Positions 28,130 through 37,150 of a DNA stretch of 64,000 nt are shown piece by piece; position 1 is the first letter of the stretch, and each line of letters starts with the position of its first letter. Source of the stretch: Pedobacter duraquae (GTDB taxonomy: Bacteria > Bacteroidota > Bacteroidia > Sphingobacteriales > Sphingobacteriaceae). The notes beneath the pieces are model-generated. The model saw only the letters and a list, made by a program, of their open reading frames with translations, ran no database searches and was not told the DNA's origin. Location of the stretch: contig NZ_SNWM01000005.1 of the NCBI RefSeq assembly GCF_004362245.1, positions 248,001 to 312,000 of the forward strand, in the 5' to 3' direction. The position numbers and the translations under genes were made by a program.

Positions 28130-30490
28130 GTGTTGAAGTATTTTTGTGTAGGAATAATTATCTTATTTTGTTTGAATCCTGCTATGGGGCAGTATGTTTT
28201 TAAAGAAGGCACCTTGCCTGCGCAAGTCTCTTTAACTCCCTATGCGAAGATAGCCGACATTGGCCTCAATCCAATTTCTTTTACTGAGGTACAACGAAAA
28301 TCTGCTCAGATAAATTTCATGCCGATCAAAGACAGGGTCGGTAATCTAGGCTTTACCAATCATATCTATTGGGTTAGATTTCAAATTCAAAATCATACAC
28401 TTGATCACATCAGCTATTATTTAGAAACGGCAGAACCAGTTACAGACATCGTCAATTTATATGGTATAAGTAATGGAGGAGCTGTTGATCTGCAAAGAAG
28501 CGGCGATAAACTTGATTTTTCTGCCCGGGCACTCCCTTTCAATGCCACCCTGTTTAGGATAAAACTGGCACCAGCAGAATCAAAAACATTTTTTATGGAA
28601 GTAAGGAATGATGGTGAAAAGAATACGCTCCCTATTGAGCTGATGAGTCCCGAAATGTTATTGAAGAAAATGTATCAGGAGCAGCTGATTATGGGACTTT
28701 TTTACGGTGTGCTGCTGATTATTGTCGTGACTTACTTCTTCTTTTATTTCGCACTTAAAGAGTATTCGTTCTTGTATTATGCACTTTATGTATTTAGCCT
28801 TATTATTTGTCACGCTGCACTCGATGGTTTTTTACATCAGTATGTAACAAAAGATAACTCATGGCTTAATCTTCATGCAGTTATCTTATCTGCAATAGCA
28901 GGATCTTATTTTTTTGGTAAATACAGCGAACTCATATTAAATATCAAGGTGGATTTGCCAATTGTATACCGGATTTTACAAGGGATGTATTTGCTCCTGG
29001 GAACGATAACAGTTGGTGTAATTTTTATTCCATCATTCCTTAGTTATACTTATCCCATTGTCAATATAATTACCTTATTTGGCATGGTGATTATCGGTTT
29101 ATCAGTAGTTGTCAGGATAATTAAACAACAAAAAACTGATCTGTTTTTCAGCGGCGGGCTCCTGATACTTTTTGTATGTTTCTTTTTGGTAATTCTCAGG
29201 AATTTCGGAATAAATTTTCCGACATTTTTAATGGACAACATCTCCAAAATAGGAATAGGACTGCAAATTATATCTCTATCACTTTCCATGGCCAATAGGA
29301 TTTGGGTAATGAAGGTAAAGGAAAAGGAGTTGCATGCAATTGCTTTACAAAGAGCTGAAGAAATGAACGATGTAAAGTCCTTTTTTATGTCTAATATGAG
29401 CCATGAGTTAAGGACTCCGTTAAATGCTATTGTAGGTTTAACAAACATTATTGACCAGGAAACAAAGGAGCCTGCTACCAGTGCTAATCTGCAATTGATT
29501 AGGAGTGCTTCTGATTCCTTGATATCTTCTCTAGATGATATTTTTGATTTTGCTAAGATAGAAAAAGGCGAATTGCAGCTGGATCAACTGCCATTTCTAC
29601 TCGCCCCTTTAATGGAAAAGGTATCCCGAAGATTTACGATCCTCGCGCTGGAAAAAAATCTGGATTTCAAAACAGATTTCAGGTTCAATACAGATATACA
29701 GGTAATTGGGGATCCGCTTCGGCTGGAGCAAATATTAAATAATATCCTAAGCAATGCAATTAAGTTTACTGTTCATGGCGGCGTGTTGTTTAGCGTATCC
29801 AGTAAAATCGACGAACAGCATAAGTTGACACTGGATATTGTAATTACTGACACGGGAATCGGAATCGTACCTGAAAAATTAGATGCAGTTTTTGAGGCAT
29901 TTTCACAGGTTGAGGCTACCAATACTCGCAGGTTTGGCGGATTCGGAATCGGGCTAAGTATTGTTAAAACTTTAATTGACCGGAAAAAGGGAAAAATAAC
30001 AATTCAGAGTAAATTGGGTGTCGGAACCACCTGCTCCATTTCTTTGGTCTTCCCGGTAACAGCATATCCTGCGGCAGTTCAAAACCGTTTTCCTCAAAAC
30101 AGATACGATCTGCTCGGTTCAAAAATCCTCGTTGTAGAGGATAATAAGATGAACCAAATGGTTCTCAAGATGATGTTTAGTAAATGGGGGGGTACCACCG
30201 CTTCTTTTGCGGATCATGGAGCTGATGCACTTGAACAACTTTTATTGGAGGAAATTGATCTGGTATTAATGGATCTTCAGATGCCCGTAATGGATGGCTA
30301 TGAAGCAACCGCCGCAATACGTGGTGGTAAAGCCGGCGATAGGAATATAATGGTGCCAATTATTGCTTTAACAGCCGATCTAATGGATTCTACAAAAAAC
30401 ACGGTTTTTGAGTTAGGGGTGAACGACTTTATGACAAAGCCTGTGGATCAAAAGACATTGTACGAAAAAATTACGTCACTACTTTCCTGA
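28130..30490 (+). CDS. 7TMR-DISM hybrid sensor histidine kinase/response regulator
   Basis: About 786 residues. There is no ATG at the 5' end; I place the start at GTG 28130 (TTG 28133 is equally good) because a signal peptide (LKYFCVGIIILFCLNPAMGQ) begins there, although the frame extends to a TTG at 28094. Order of parts: periplasmic 7TMR-DISMED2 sensor domain (about 40-180), seven membrane helices (about 190-395), HisKA with phospho-acceptor H425 (NMSHELRTPLNAI), HATPase_c (LSNAIKFT, DTGIGI, FGGFGIGLSI) and a C-terminal receiver with phospho-acceptor D715 (LVLMDLQMPVMDGYEA) and K in TKPVD. No DNA-binding output is attached. GH2 and GH3 genes follow by 60 bp, hinting at carbohydrate sensing; that link is inference. 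Confidence 0.92.
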   Translation: MLKYFCVGIIILFCLNPAMGQYVFKEGTLPAQVSLTPYAKIADIGLNPISFTEVQRKSAQINFMPIKDRVGNLGFTNHIYWVRFQIQNHTLDHISYYLETAEPVTDIVNLYGISNGGAVDLQRSGDKLDFSARALPFNATLFRIKLAPAESKTFFMEVRNDGEKNTLPIELMSPEMLLKKMYQEQLIMGLFYGVLLIIVVTYFFFYFALKEYSFLYYALYVFSLIICHAALDGFLHQYVTKDNSWLNLHAVILSAIAGSYFFGKYSELILNIKVDLPIVYRILQGMYLLLGTITVGVIFIPSFLSYTYPIVNIITLFGMVIIGLSVVVRIIKQQKTDLFFSGGLLILFVCFFLVILRNFGINFPTFLMDNISKIGIGLQIISLSLSMANRIWVMKVKEKELHAIALQRAEEMNDVKSFFMSNMSHELRTPLNAIVGLTNIIDQETKEPATSANLQLIRSASDSLISSLDDIFDFAKIEKGELQLDQLPFLLAPLMEKVSRRFTILALEKNLDFKTDFRFNTDIQVIGDPLRLEQILNNILSNAIKFTVHGGVLFSVSSKIDEQHKLTLDIVITDTGIGIVPEKLDAVFEAFSQVEATNTRRFGGFGIGLSIVKTLIDRKKGKITIQSKLGVGTTCSISLVFPVTAYPAAVQNRFPQNRYDLLGSKILVVEDNKMNQMVLKMMFSKWGGTTASFADHGADALEQLLLEEIDLVLMDLQMPVMDGYEATAAIRGGKAGDRNIMVPIIALTADLMDSTKNTVFELGVNDFMTKPVDQKTLYEKITSLLS

Positions 30491-30549
30491 GAATTTAACA
30501 CACCTTTACCAAAAATTGATTTATCTTGTTTGACCCAAAAACATAGACT

Positions 30550-32388
30550 ATGTCAAAGAAATACTGTTGGATATTGCTGGTTACCGTTCTCGCAATATCA
30601 AATTCAACTCATGCTCAGCAGAACTTGATTCAGAACATCCAATCTAGGAAGATTCTTAGCTTGAATGGCAAATGGAATTACATTGTAGATCCATACGAAA
30701 ACGGTTACTATGACTATCGGCATGAGCCTTTCGATCAATCGGCATCCAAAACCGGTGGCTTTTATGATGATAGGCAGCAGAAGGAAAAATCTGAACTGAT
30801 TGAATATGATTTTGATCATTCGCCAACAATTAATGTTCCTGGTGATTGGAATTCACAAGCAGAGAAATTGGAATTTTATGAGGGTACAGTTTGGTTAAGA
30901 AGACAGTTTAATGCTAGTCCAGTCGATGGCAATCGCTATTACATATATTTTGGTGCAGCAAATTATGAAGCTCATGTATACCTTAACGGCAAGAAACTTG
31001 GGGTACATAAAGGAGGGTTTACTCCCTTACAATATGAGGTTACAGGTAAGTTGAAGGTTGGCGTCAATTCCGTTGTAGTTAAAGTGGATAATACCCGAAG
31101 GCAAGATGAAATCCCGACAATAAATACAGATTGGTGGAATTATGGTGGGTTGACAAGAGACGTGTTTTTAGCAGAGCTGCCAAAGCAATTTATAGCAGAT
31201 TATCAGGTGCAATTAGCAAAAGGTAATACGCAACGCATCGAGGGTTTTGTGCAGTTGTCCGATAGTGTAGCTGGAAGAAAGGTAAATATTTCAATACCAG
31301 AACTTAAGTGGAATCTGGAGGTAACCACAGATCAGTTTGGCAGGGCACCAATTGGTTCTAAAATTTCAAAATTGTCTTTATGGTCTCCAGAAAGCCCTAA
31401 GTTGTATACTGTTACTGTGAGCTCCAATGAAGAAAAAATCCAGGATAAGATAGGGTTTCGGACTATTGAGACGAGTGGAAATAACATTCTGTTAAACGGT
31501 AAATCTGTATTCTTAAGAGGAATTTCTCTCCATGATGAAAATCCTTTGCTTGCAGGAAGATTGCGTTCTGAAGGTGATATGCGGATGATGTTGCAATGGG
31601 CAAAAGATATGAACTGCAACTACGTGCGACTGGCACATTACCCTCATAATGAGGAGATGGTTAGTTTAGCAGACGAAATGGGGTTATTGGTTTGGGCCGA
31701 AGTACCCGTCTACTGGACAATCAGCTGGACTAATCCAGGTACTTATAAAAACGCTGAGCAGCAACTTACGGACCTCATTGTAAGAGATAAAAACAGAGCA
31801 AGTGTTATCGTATGGTCTATTGGAAATGAAACGCCACTTAGTGAGCCTCGTCATGTTTTTATGGGGAAACTTGCAGAACACGCCCGACTACTCGATCAAA
31901 CAAGACTCATTGCTGCGGCATTGGAGGTACATAGAGAAGGGAAGACAATTATCCTCAATGATCCACTTGGGGAAAAAATTGACCTGGTTAGTTTCAACGA
32001 ATATGCTGGCTGGTACTGGGGCGGAACACCTAAAGAAATCACAGCCTATCAGTTCAATATCAAATATAATAAACCTGTTGTGATCACTGAGTTTGGCGGG
32101 GATGCGCTGGGTGGTTTCCATGCCGATGAAGATACCCGTTGGAGCGAAGAGTACCAGGAGGCACTCTATAAAAATCAAATTATACTGCTATCGAAAATTG
32201 ATGCATTAAGAGGCATGACTCCATGGATCCTCACCGATTTTAGGTCACCCCGTAGACAACACCCGATATACCAGAATTTCTGGAATAGAAAGGGTTTAAT
32301 CAGTGAAACCGGTAAAAAGAAGAAAGCTTATTACGTGCTGCAGGATTACTACAAGCAGATGGAAGCAAAATATAAACAAGTAAAATAG
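30550..32388 (+). CDS. Glycoside hydrolase family 2 (beta-glucuronidase/galactosidase-like), secreted
   Basis: 612 residues with a signal peptide (to about HAQ, residue 23). Domains in order: sugar-binding jelly roll (about 40-220, with GTVWLRRQF and NYEAHVYLNGKKLGVHKGGFTP), immunoglobulin-like domain (about 225-310), and the TIM barrel (about 315-605). The acid/base glutamate is E427 in WSIGNETPL and the nucleophile is E514 in VITEFGGDA; RLAHYPHNEEM is the usual GH2 barrel motif. The length and motifs fit beta-glucuronidase-type GH2 enzymes, but substrate cannot be fixed. A GH3 gene follows after 52 bp, so both probably act on the same plant or microbial oligosaccharides in the periplasm. 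Confidence 0.92.
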   Translation: MSKKYCWILLVTVLAISNSTHAQQNLIQNIQSRKILSLNGKWNYIVDPYENGYYDYRHEPFDQSASKTGGFYDDRQQKEKSELIEYDFDHSPTINVPGDWNSQAEKLEFYEGTVWLRRQFNASPVDGNRYYIYFGAANYEAHVYLNGKKLGVHKGGFTPLQYEVTGKLKVGVNSVVVKVDNTRRQDEIPTINTDWWNYGGLTRDVFLAELPKQFIADYQVQLAKGNTQRIEGFVQLSDSVAGRKVNISIPELKWNLEVTTDQFGRAPIGSKISKLSLWSPESPKLYTVTVSSNEEKIQDKIGFRTIETSGNNILLNGKSVFLRGISLHDENPLLAGRLRSEGDMRMMLQWAKDMNCNYVRLAHYPHNEEMVSLADEMGLLVWAEVPVYWTISWTNPGTYKNAEQQLTDLIVRDKNRASVIVWSIGNETPLSEPRHVFMGKLAEHARLLDQTRLIAAALEVHREGKTIILNDPLGEKIDLVSFNEYAGWYWGGTPKEITAYQFNIKYNKPVVITEFGGDALGGFHADEDTRWSEEYQEALYKNQIILLSKIDALRGMTPWILTDFRSPRRQHPIYQNFWNRKGLISETGKKKKAYYVLQDYYKQMEAKYKQVK

Positions 32389-32440
32389 ACATCTGCGTAA
32401 TCGACGTTATTTCAATCGTAAAAAAAACCAAATATAAAAA

Positions 32441-34660
32441 ATGAGAAAACACCATTATGCCCTGATACTTTTTTTGTTGATTACTCAGGGAGTAGTTGCA
32501 CAGCGTAAATCCATTGACCAGCGCGTGGATTCTGTGCTCAAGCTGATGACGCTTGATGAAAAAATTGGGCAGCTTAACCAATATACCGGGGATCGTGATG
32601 CTACAGGTCCGATCACGAATAATCCGAACAAACTAATAGAAATCAGAGACGGTAAATTGGGCTCTATGCTAAATGTTCGCGGTGCAAAAGAGACGCGCGA
32701 GGTACAGGAAGTTGCAATGCAATCGCGTTTGAGGATACCGCTTATTTTTGGTCTAGATGTTATCCACGGTTACAGAGTGACCTTTCCTATTCCGTTAGCA
32801 GAGGCTGCGAGTTGGGATTTGCCTGCCATGGAACTTGCAGCGCGCGTTGCGGCACGTGAGACTGCTGCTTCCGGCATCCATTGGACATTTGCACCTATGG
32901 TGGATATAGCGCGTGATCCAAGATGGGGCCGGGTAATGGAAGGGGCCGGGGAAGACACCTACCTGGGTAGCCAAATCGCTATTGCAAGAGTTAAAGGTTT
33001 TCAGGGTAAAGGTCTTGGGGATTTGGATGCAATTATGGCCTGTGCAAAACATTTTGCGGCATATGGTGCTGCAATTGCCGGTCGCGACTATAACGCTGTA
33101 GACATGAGTGAGCACACTTTGTGGGAATTTTATCTACCTCCTTTTAAGGCTGCTGTTGATGCAGGCGCGGCGACTTTTATGAATGCCTTTAATACATTAA
33201 ATGGTATCCCAGCAACCGCAAACTCCTACCTTCAACGTGATATCCTGAAAGGGAAGTGGGGATTTAAAGGTTTCGTTGTGAGCGACTGGGGCTCAATAGG
33301 GGAGATGGTTCCGCATGGTTTTGCAAAAGATAAAAGTCAGGCAGCAGAGCAGGCAATCAAAGGAGGAAGCGATATGGATATGGAAAGTCGCAGCTACTTA
33401 CCGAACCTTGCGAAGCTGGTTGCGGAAAAGAAAGTACCTGTAGCCCTGATTGACGATGCGGTTAAACGTGTGCTTCGTAAGAAGTTTGAATTAGGACTTT
33501 TTGAGGATCCATATCGATTTAGTAATGTGGAACGCCAGGAGAAAGAGCTTAATTCAGCAGAAAATAAAAAGGCTGCATTGAGCATGGCTGAAAAAAGCAT
33601 GGTTTTACTTAAGAATGAAGGGCAGATTTTGCCACTTTCAAAAAATCTTAAGAAAATTGCGGTAATAGGTCCGCTTGCAAAATCGGAAGAAGACATGCAT
33701 GGATTCTGGTCCGTACTCTGGCCAAATGATAAGTTGATTTCGCTATATCAAGGATTGCAGGATAAAGTAGGTAAAGGCACTGAGCTTGTTTATGCAAAGG
33801 GCTGCGGTATTAGTGATACCTCCAAAACGGGTTTTGCAGAAGCTATTGCTGCGGCAAAATCTGCAGATGTTGTAATTATCGCAGCGGGTGAGGCATTTGA
33901 TATGACTGGTGAAGCAAAGAGTAAAACCAATATACATTTGCCTGGCGTACAAGAAGATTTAATTAAGGAGATACAGGCTACAGGTAAGCCTGTGGTTGTT
34001 CTTATGATGGCTGGTCGTCCTTTGATCTTTAATTGGACTGCCGATCATGTTCCATCCATATTGTATACCTGGTGGCTGGGTAGTGAAGCTGGTCATGCTA
34101 TGGCTAATGTTTTATTTGGAGATTATAATCCTGCAGGTAAGTTGCCTATGACTTTCCCCAGGGACGAGGGACAAATTCCAGTATATTATAATTATTACAG
34201 TACAGGGCGTCCAAGTATGAACGATAGGGATACCAGATATAGGTCAGCATATTTGGATATGCCCAATAGTCCTAAGTTTGCGTTCGGACATGGATTAAGT
34301 TATACCACCTTTGCATATTCTAACTTAAAACTAAGTTCCAAGCAAATTAATGCTACTGGTCAAATTAAGGTTGACTTGACCCTAAAAAACACAGGGAAAT
34401 ATGATGGCGAAGAAGTGGTGCAGCTATACCTTCAGGATAAAGTAGCCTCTGTAGTTCGTCCTGTTAAAGAGCTTAAGGATTTTCAAAAGGTAATGCTAAA
34501 AGCTGGAGAAACAAAAACTATCTCCTTTACAATAAACAAAGAGAAATTGGCTTTCTTTAACCAACAACTGAAGTGGGGGACTGAGCCTGGTGATTTTAAA
34601 TTAATGATTGGTACAGCGTCTGACCAGATTAAACTGGAAGATACCTTTGTTTTAAATTAA
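32441..34660 (+). CDS. bglX: Periplasmic beta-glucosidase, glycoside hydrolase family 3
   Basis: 739 residues with a signal peptide (ending VVAQ, about residue 20). The N-terminal GH3 barrel contains PLIFGLDVIHGYR, AKHFAAYGA and the nucleophile D282 in GFVVSDWGS; the C-terminal alpha/beta sandwich contains VVVLMMAGRPL and the substrate-loop segment, followed by a fibronectin-III-like domain (VDLTLKNTGKYDGEEVVQLYLQD). The overall architecture and length match E. coli BglX (about 765 residues). It removes terminal beta-glucosyl or related residues from oligosaccharides in the periplasm. It is the last gene of the kinase-GH2-GH3 block and is followed by a strong terminator. Confidence 0.94.
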   Translation: MRKHHYALILFLLITQGVVAQRKSIDQRVDSVLKLMTLDEKIGQLNQYTGDRDATGPITNNPNKLIEIRDGKLGSMLNVRGAKETREVQEVAMQSRLRIPLIFGLDVIHGYRVTFPIPLAEAASWDLPAMELAARVAARETAASGIHWTFAPMVDIARDPRWGRVMEGAGEDTYLGSQIAIARVKGFQGKGLGDLDAIMACAKHFAAYGAAIAGRDYNAVDMSEHTLWEFYLPPFKAAVDAGAATFMNAFNTLNGIPATANSYLQRDILKGKWGFKGFVVSDWGSIGEMVPHGFAKDKSQAAEQAIKGGSDMDMESRSYLPNLAKLVAEKKVPVALIDDAVKRVLRKKFELGLFEDPYRFSNVERQEKELNSAENKKAALSMAEKSMVLLKNEGQILPLSKNLKKIAVIGPLAKSEEDMHGFWSVLWPNDKLISLYQGLQDKVGKGTELVYAKGCGISDTSKTGFAEAIAAAKSADVVIIAAGEAFDMTGEAKSKTNIHLPGVQEDLIKEIQATGKPVVVLMMAGRPLIFNWTADHVPSILYTWWLGSEAGHAMANVLFGDYNPAGKLPMTFPRDEGQIPVYYNYYSTGRPSMNDRDTRYRSAYLDMPNSPKFAFGHGLSYTTFAYSNLKLSSKQINATGQIKVDLTLKNTGKYDGEEVVQLYLQDKVASVVRPVKELKDFQKVMLKAGETKTISFTINKEKLAFFNQQLKWGTEPGDFKLMIGTASDQIKLEDTFVLN

Positions 34661-34666
34661 TTTTTT

Positions 34667-34695
34667 AAGCCTGGTTATAGTGACCGGGCTTTTTT
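34667..34695 (+). terminator. Rho-independent terminator after the GH3 gene
   Basis: A 9-bp stem (AAGCCTGGT / ACCGGGCTT, one T-G wobble) with a 7-base loop is followed by a run of T, seven bases downstream of the bglX stop. Confidence 0.85.
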
Positions 34696-35027
34696 ATGCC
34701 TTAATGTGATCGAAAGCTGTTCCTTATGAGTGTCAATCACAGTTGGTAATTGCTTGTTGACAGAAATGCGCCTACACTCAATGAAGTTTATTTCCTTATA
34801 CCGATAAGGAATGAGTCGTGAATTGTATGTATTGTTGAAATCCCTCCTTTGCATAGTCGTTTACGTGGTAGTTGAAGTTTGGACTTGGAAAGGTGATCTG
34901 GAAACTCAATTCAGGCTCTATAGATGAGGCAACTAGAAATCAATATCTGGAGTTAAACAAAATTTAATTTGTTAAATAAATCTCGAATAAAAATCTGAAG
35001 TTTGCCTAATCTGTTAAAAGTAAAGAT
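34696..35027. other. 332-bp intergenic region with one perfect inverted repeat
   Basis: No open frame with coding character is visible. The only structure I see is TTCCTTAT-accg-ATAAGGAA (34792-34811), a perfect 8-bp inverted repeat with a 4-base loop and no T run, so it could be an operator or hairpin. The left-arm sequence TTCCTTAT occurs once more at about 34720. No recognised SAM or other riboswitch motif was seen ahead of the PLP enzyme gene. Confidence 0.4.
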
Positions 35028-36269
35028 ATGAGCGATAAAAAAGGATTTACAACTACCATACTTCATTCCGACCGTTTACTAAAACCTGAATTCGGTGCAC
35101 TTCATCAACCTGTTCATACGGCTGTTACCTGGGGATACGATGATGTTCAAGGTTTGGTTAACGTATTTCAGAATAAAGCGAAGGGGTATGCTTATTCTCG
35201 CCAGGGAAATCCTACTGTAACCGCGTTAGAGCATAAAGTTACACAGATGGAGGAAGGCATGGCTACAGTCGCATTTTCGACAGGTATGGCAGCTATTACA
35301 GCTACCATTCTTGCTTTACTTAAAAATAATGATCATATAATTGCGAGTTCTTACCTTTTTGGTAATTCAAGGAGCATTATGCAGACTTTCATGGATATCG
35401 GTATTGACATCACTTTTGTTGATGCCACGGATGTCGTGAATATTATTAACGCGAGGCAAGAAAACACAAAGATGGTTTTCGTAGAAACGATTGCAAATCC
35501 CGCAACACAGGTAGCTGATCTCCCGGCTATCGGAGATTTTTGTGCAGAAGGAGGATTGATATTTGTAATAGATAATACAATGACTTCGCCCTACTTATTT
35601 AAGCCAGTTACTGTGAAAGCGAGTCTTGTTATTAATTCATTAACGAAATACATTGGTGGACATGGTAATGCGCTGGGTGGAAGTGTTACTGATACCGGGT
35701 TATTCAATTGGAAATCCTTTGGGAATATTGCCCCAATTATCAGGGAACAGATTAGGCCAGAGATGCAAGGACTAACGCAGATTCGTAAACGGGGATTGCG
35801 TGACGGTGGTGGAACCCTCTCTCCTGAAGCAGCACATAGTATTTCAGTAGGTGCTGAGACCATCGCACTGAGATTAGACCGTGCTTGTAGTAATGCAATG
35901 ATGCTGGCTAAGTACTTAGATGCGCACGATAAGGTTAGTCACGTATACTATCCGGGATTGGAAGCACACCCTCAACATGGTCTTTCCACTGGGATTTTTT
36001 ATCGATATGGTGGCTTAATGAGCTTTGCTCTTAAGGATGGAATTGATTGTTTTTCCTTCCTAAATGAATTGAAGCTGGTTATCAAGTCTAGCAACTTGGG
36101 AGATACAAGAACGCTAGCAATACCGGTGGCACACACTATTTTCTTTGAGCTTGGTGCTGAAAGAAGAGCGGAGATGGGGATTCCAGATTCAATGATTCGC
36201 CTTTCCGTTGGGATTGAAGATCCAGAAGATTTGTTGGCCGATTTTGAAGAGGCACTTAAAAACGTTTAA
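35028..36269 (+). CDS. PLP-dependent Cys/Met metabolism enzyme (cystathionine gamma-synthase family)
   Basis: 413 residues of the gamma-family of PLP enzymes. Visible features are the substrate/PLP phosphate loop YAYSRQGNPTVTALE, the cofactor-binding segment FSTGMAAITATI, the ring-binding aspartate in VIDNTMTSPYL, the PLP lysine K207 in NSLTKYIGGHG and the closing RLSVGIEDPEDLLADFEEAL. Members include cystathionine gamma-synthase, O-acetylhomoserine sulfhydrylase and methionine gamma-lyase; sequence alone does not decide which. The segment around IREQIRPEMQGLTQIRKRGLRDGGGT is an insertion-like stretch seen in the subgroup annotated only as cystathionine gamma-synthase family protein. Its 3' end overlaps the convergent PAP2 gene by 14 bp. 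Confidence 0.9.
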   Translation: MSDKKGFTTTILHSDRLLKPEFGALHQPVHTAVTWGYDDVQGLVNVFQNKAKGYAYSRQGNPTVTALEHKVTQMEEGMATVAFSTGMAAITATILALLKNNDHIIASSYLFGNSRSIMQTFMDIGIDITFVDATDVVNIINARQENTKMVFVETIANPATQVADLPAIGDFCAEGGLIFVIDNTMTSPYLFKPVTVKASLVINSLTKYIGGHGNALGGSVTDTGLFNWKSFGNIAPIIREQIRPEMQGLTQIRKRGLRDGGGTLSPEAAHSISVGAETIALRLDRACSNAMMLAKYLDAHDKVSHVYYPGLEAHPQHGLSTGIFYRYGGLMSFALKDGIDCFSFLNELKLVIKSSNLGDTRTLAIPVAHTIFFELGAERRAEMGIPDSMIRLSVGIEDPEDLLADFEEALKNV

Positions 36270-37104
36270 TAAAAGCAAATCCGGTAACTCCGTTTTGATA
36301 AGTCGGGATAACAATACTTGACTTAGTTTCATTGTCTACCCTGAACAGTGTATTTCTTATTAATGGATATAGAAGGTATGCTGCCTTTGTAGAAAGTATA
36401 CCAACACCTGCGCCTGTGATAATGTCGCTGAACCAATGGTCGCGATTATAAACCCGCAGCACTGCGGTCGCTGTGGCGAAGGAGTAGCCAATTACACCAA
36501 ACCATGGTGATTTCTCTGCATACTCCTGAGCCATAAATTCGGCAGCGGCGAAAGCATTAGCAGTATGGCCTGAAGGAAAAGAATAATTGTCAGAACGATC
36601 TGGTCGTTCTCTGCTTATCACTCTTTTTGTAGCAAAGGTAGTTCCCTGAGCGATAACATTGGATAATAAATACAACGCGGATCTATCAATAAAGGTGTTT
36701 TTTCCTTGTATTCCAGCGAGATTTAAGCCGTAAACAATCATGGCAGGAGCATATTGAAAATAATTTTCAATGTGATTCCTGAAGGTCGGATGTTTTCTAA
36801 TTAAATCATCATAAACATTATAGTCTACCTGTCTTATTCCTTTTACTTCAAGTGAAAGTATTCCGTAACTGATAAACACTGCGGGAGGTATGAAGGATAA
36901 AAATCGACTTTCGAGATGCCTTACTGTATCTGGAAGTGCCAATATTTTGGCAGAATCAATTTTAGCTGTTGTATCTGGATTTTGGGCTTTTGCCAAAAAT
37001 CCAGATACACATAATAATATGGCGATGATGTTTTTCAAATGGATGAATTGTGTTCTACGATCTTTTATTTCTTGCCCTTTTTGGTAGTGTGGGTGCAAAA
37101 ACAA
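36256..37104 (-). CDS. PAP2-type acid phosphatase, secreted or membrane-associated
   Basis: 282 residues from the only ATG, at 37104. An in-frame TTG at 37038 would start directly at a typical signal peptide (KNIIAILLCVSGFLAKAQ) and may be the true start. The three PAP2 motifs are present: K-x6-RP in KRVISRERPDRSD, PSGH in YSFPSGHTANAFA, and R-x5-H-x3-D in RVYNRDHWFSDI. The family removes phosphate from lipid phosphates such as undecaprenyl pyrophosphate or from soluble phosphoesters. A 40-bp near-perfect hairpin (36970-37009) lies in the coding sequence just after the signal peptide. It ends within the 3' end of the PLP-enzyme gene. Confidence 0.88.
   Translation of the reverse strand: MFLHPHYQKGQEIKDRRTQFIHLKNIIAILLCVSGFLAKAQNPDTTAKIDSAKILALPDTVRHLESRFLSFIPPAVFISYGILSLEVKGIRQVDYNVYDDLIRKHPTFRNHIENYFQYAPAMIVYGLNLAGIQGKNTFIDRSALYLLSNVIAQGTTFATKRVISRERPDRSDNYSFPSGHTANAFAAAEFMAQEYAEKSPWFGVIGYSFATATAVLRVYNRDHWFSDIITGAGVGILSTKAAYLLYPLIRNTLFRVDNETKSSIVIPTYQNGVTGFAFIKRF
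36970..37009. repeat. 40-bp near-perfect palindrome inside PAP2 coding sequence
   Basis: The arms TGTATCTGGATTTT (36970-36983) and AAAATCCAGATACA (36996-37009) are perfectly complementary over 14 bp. Inside them, after one G/A mismatch, GGC and GCC pair again around a TTTT loop. The palindrome encodes the end of the signal peptide and the start of the mature protein (VSGFLAKAQNPDT). It would form a strong hairpin in the mRNA about 30-70 nt after the TTG at 37038. Confidence 0.9.
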
Positions 37105-37150
37105 TTATACTGATTTAATTTGAATGGCATTACTCTATTTCGAGAAACAT

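Noticed and set aside
29050..29448. 132-codon reverse frame inside the hybrid kinase gene
   Set aside because: Antisense to the membrane helices and H-box of the kinase; no independent evidence.
34696..35027. SAM or other sulfur-related riboswitch ahead of the PLP enzyme gene
   Set aside because: No recognisable conserved aptamer core or terminator/anti-terminator pair; only one short inverted repeat.
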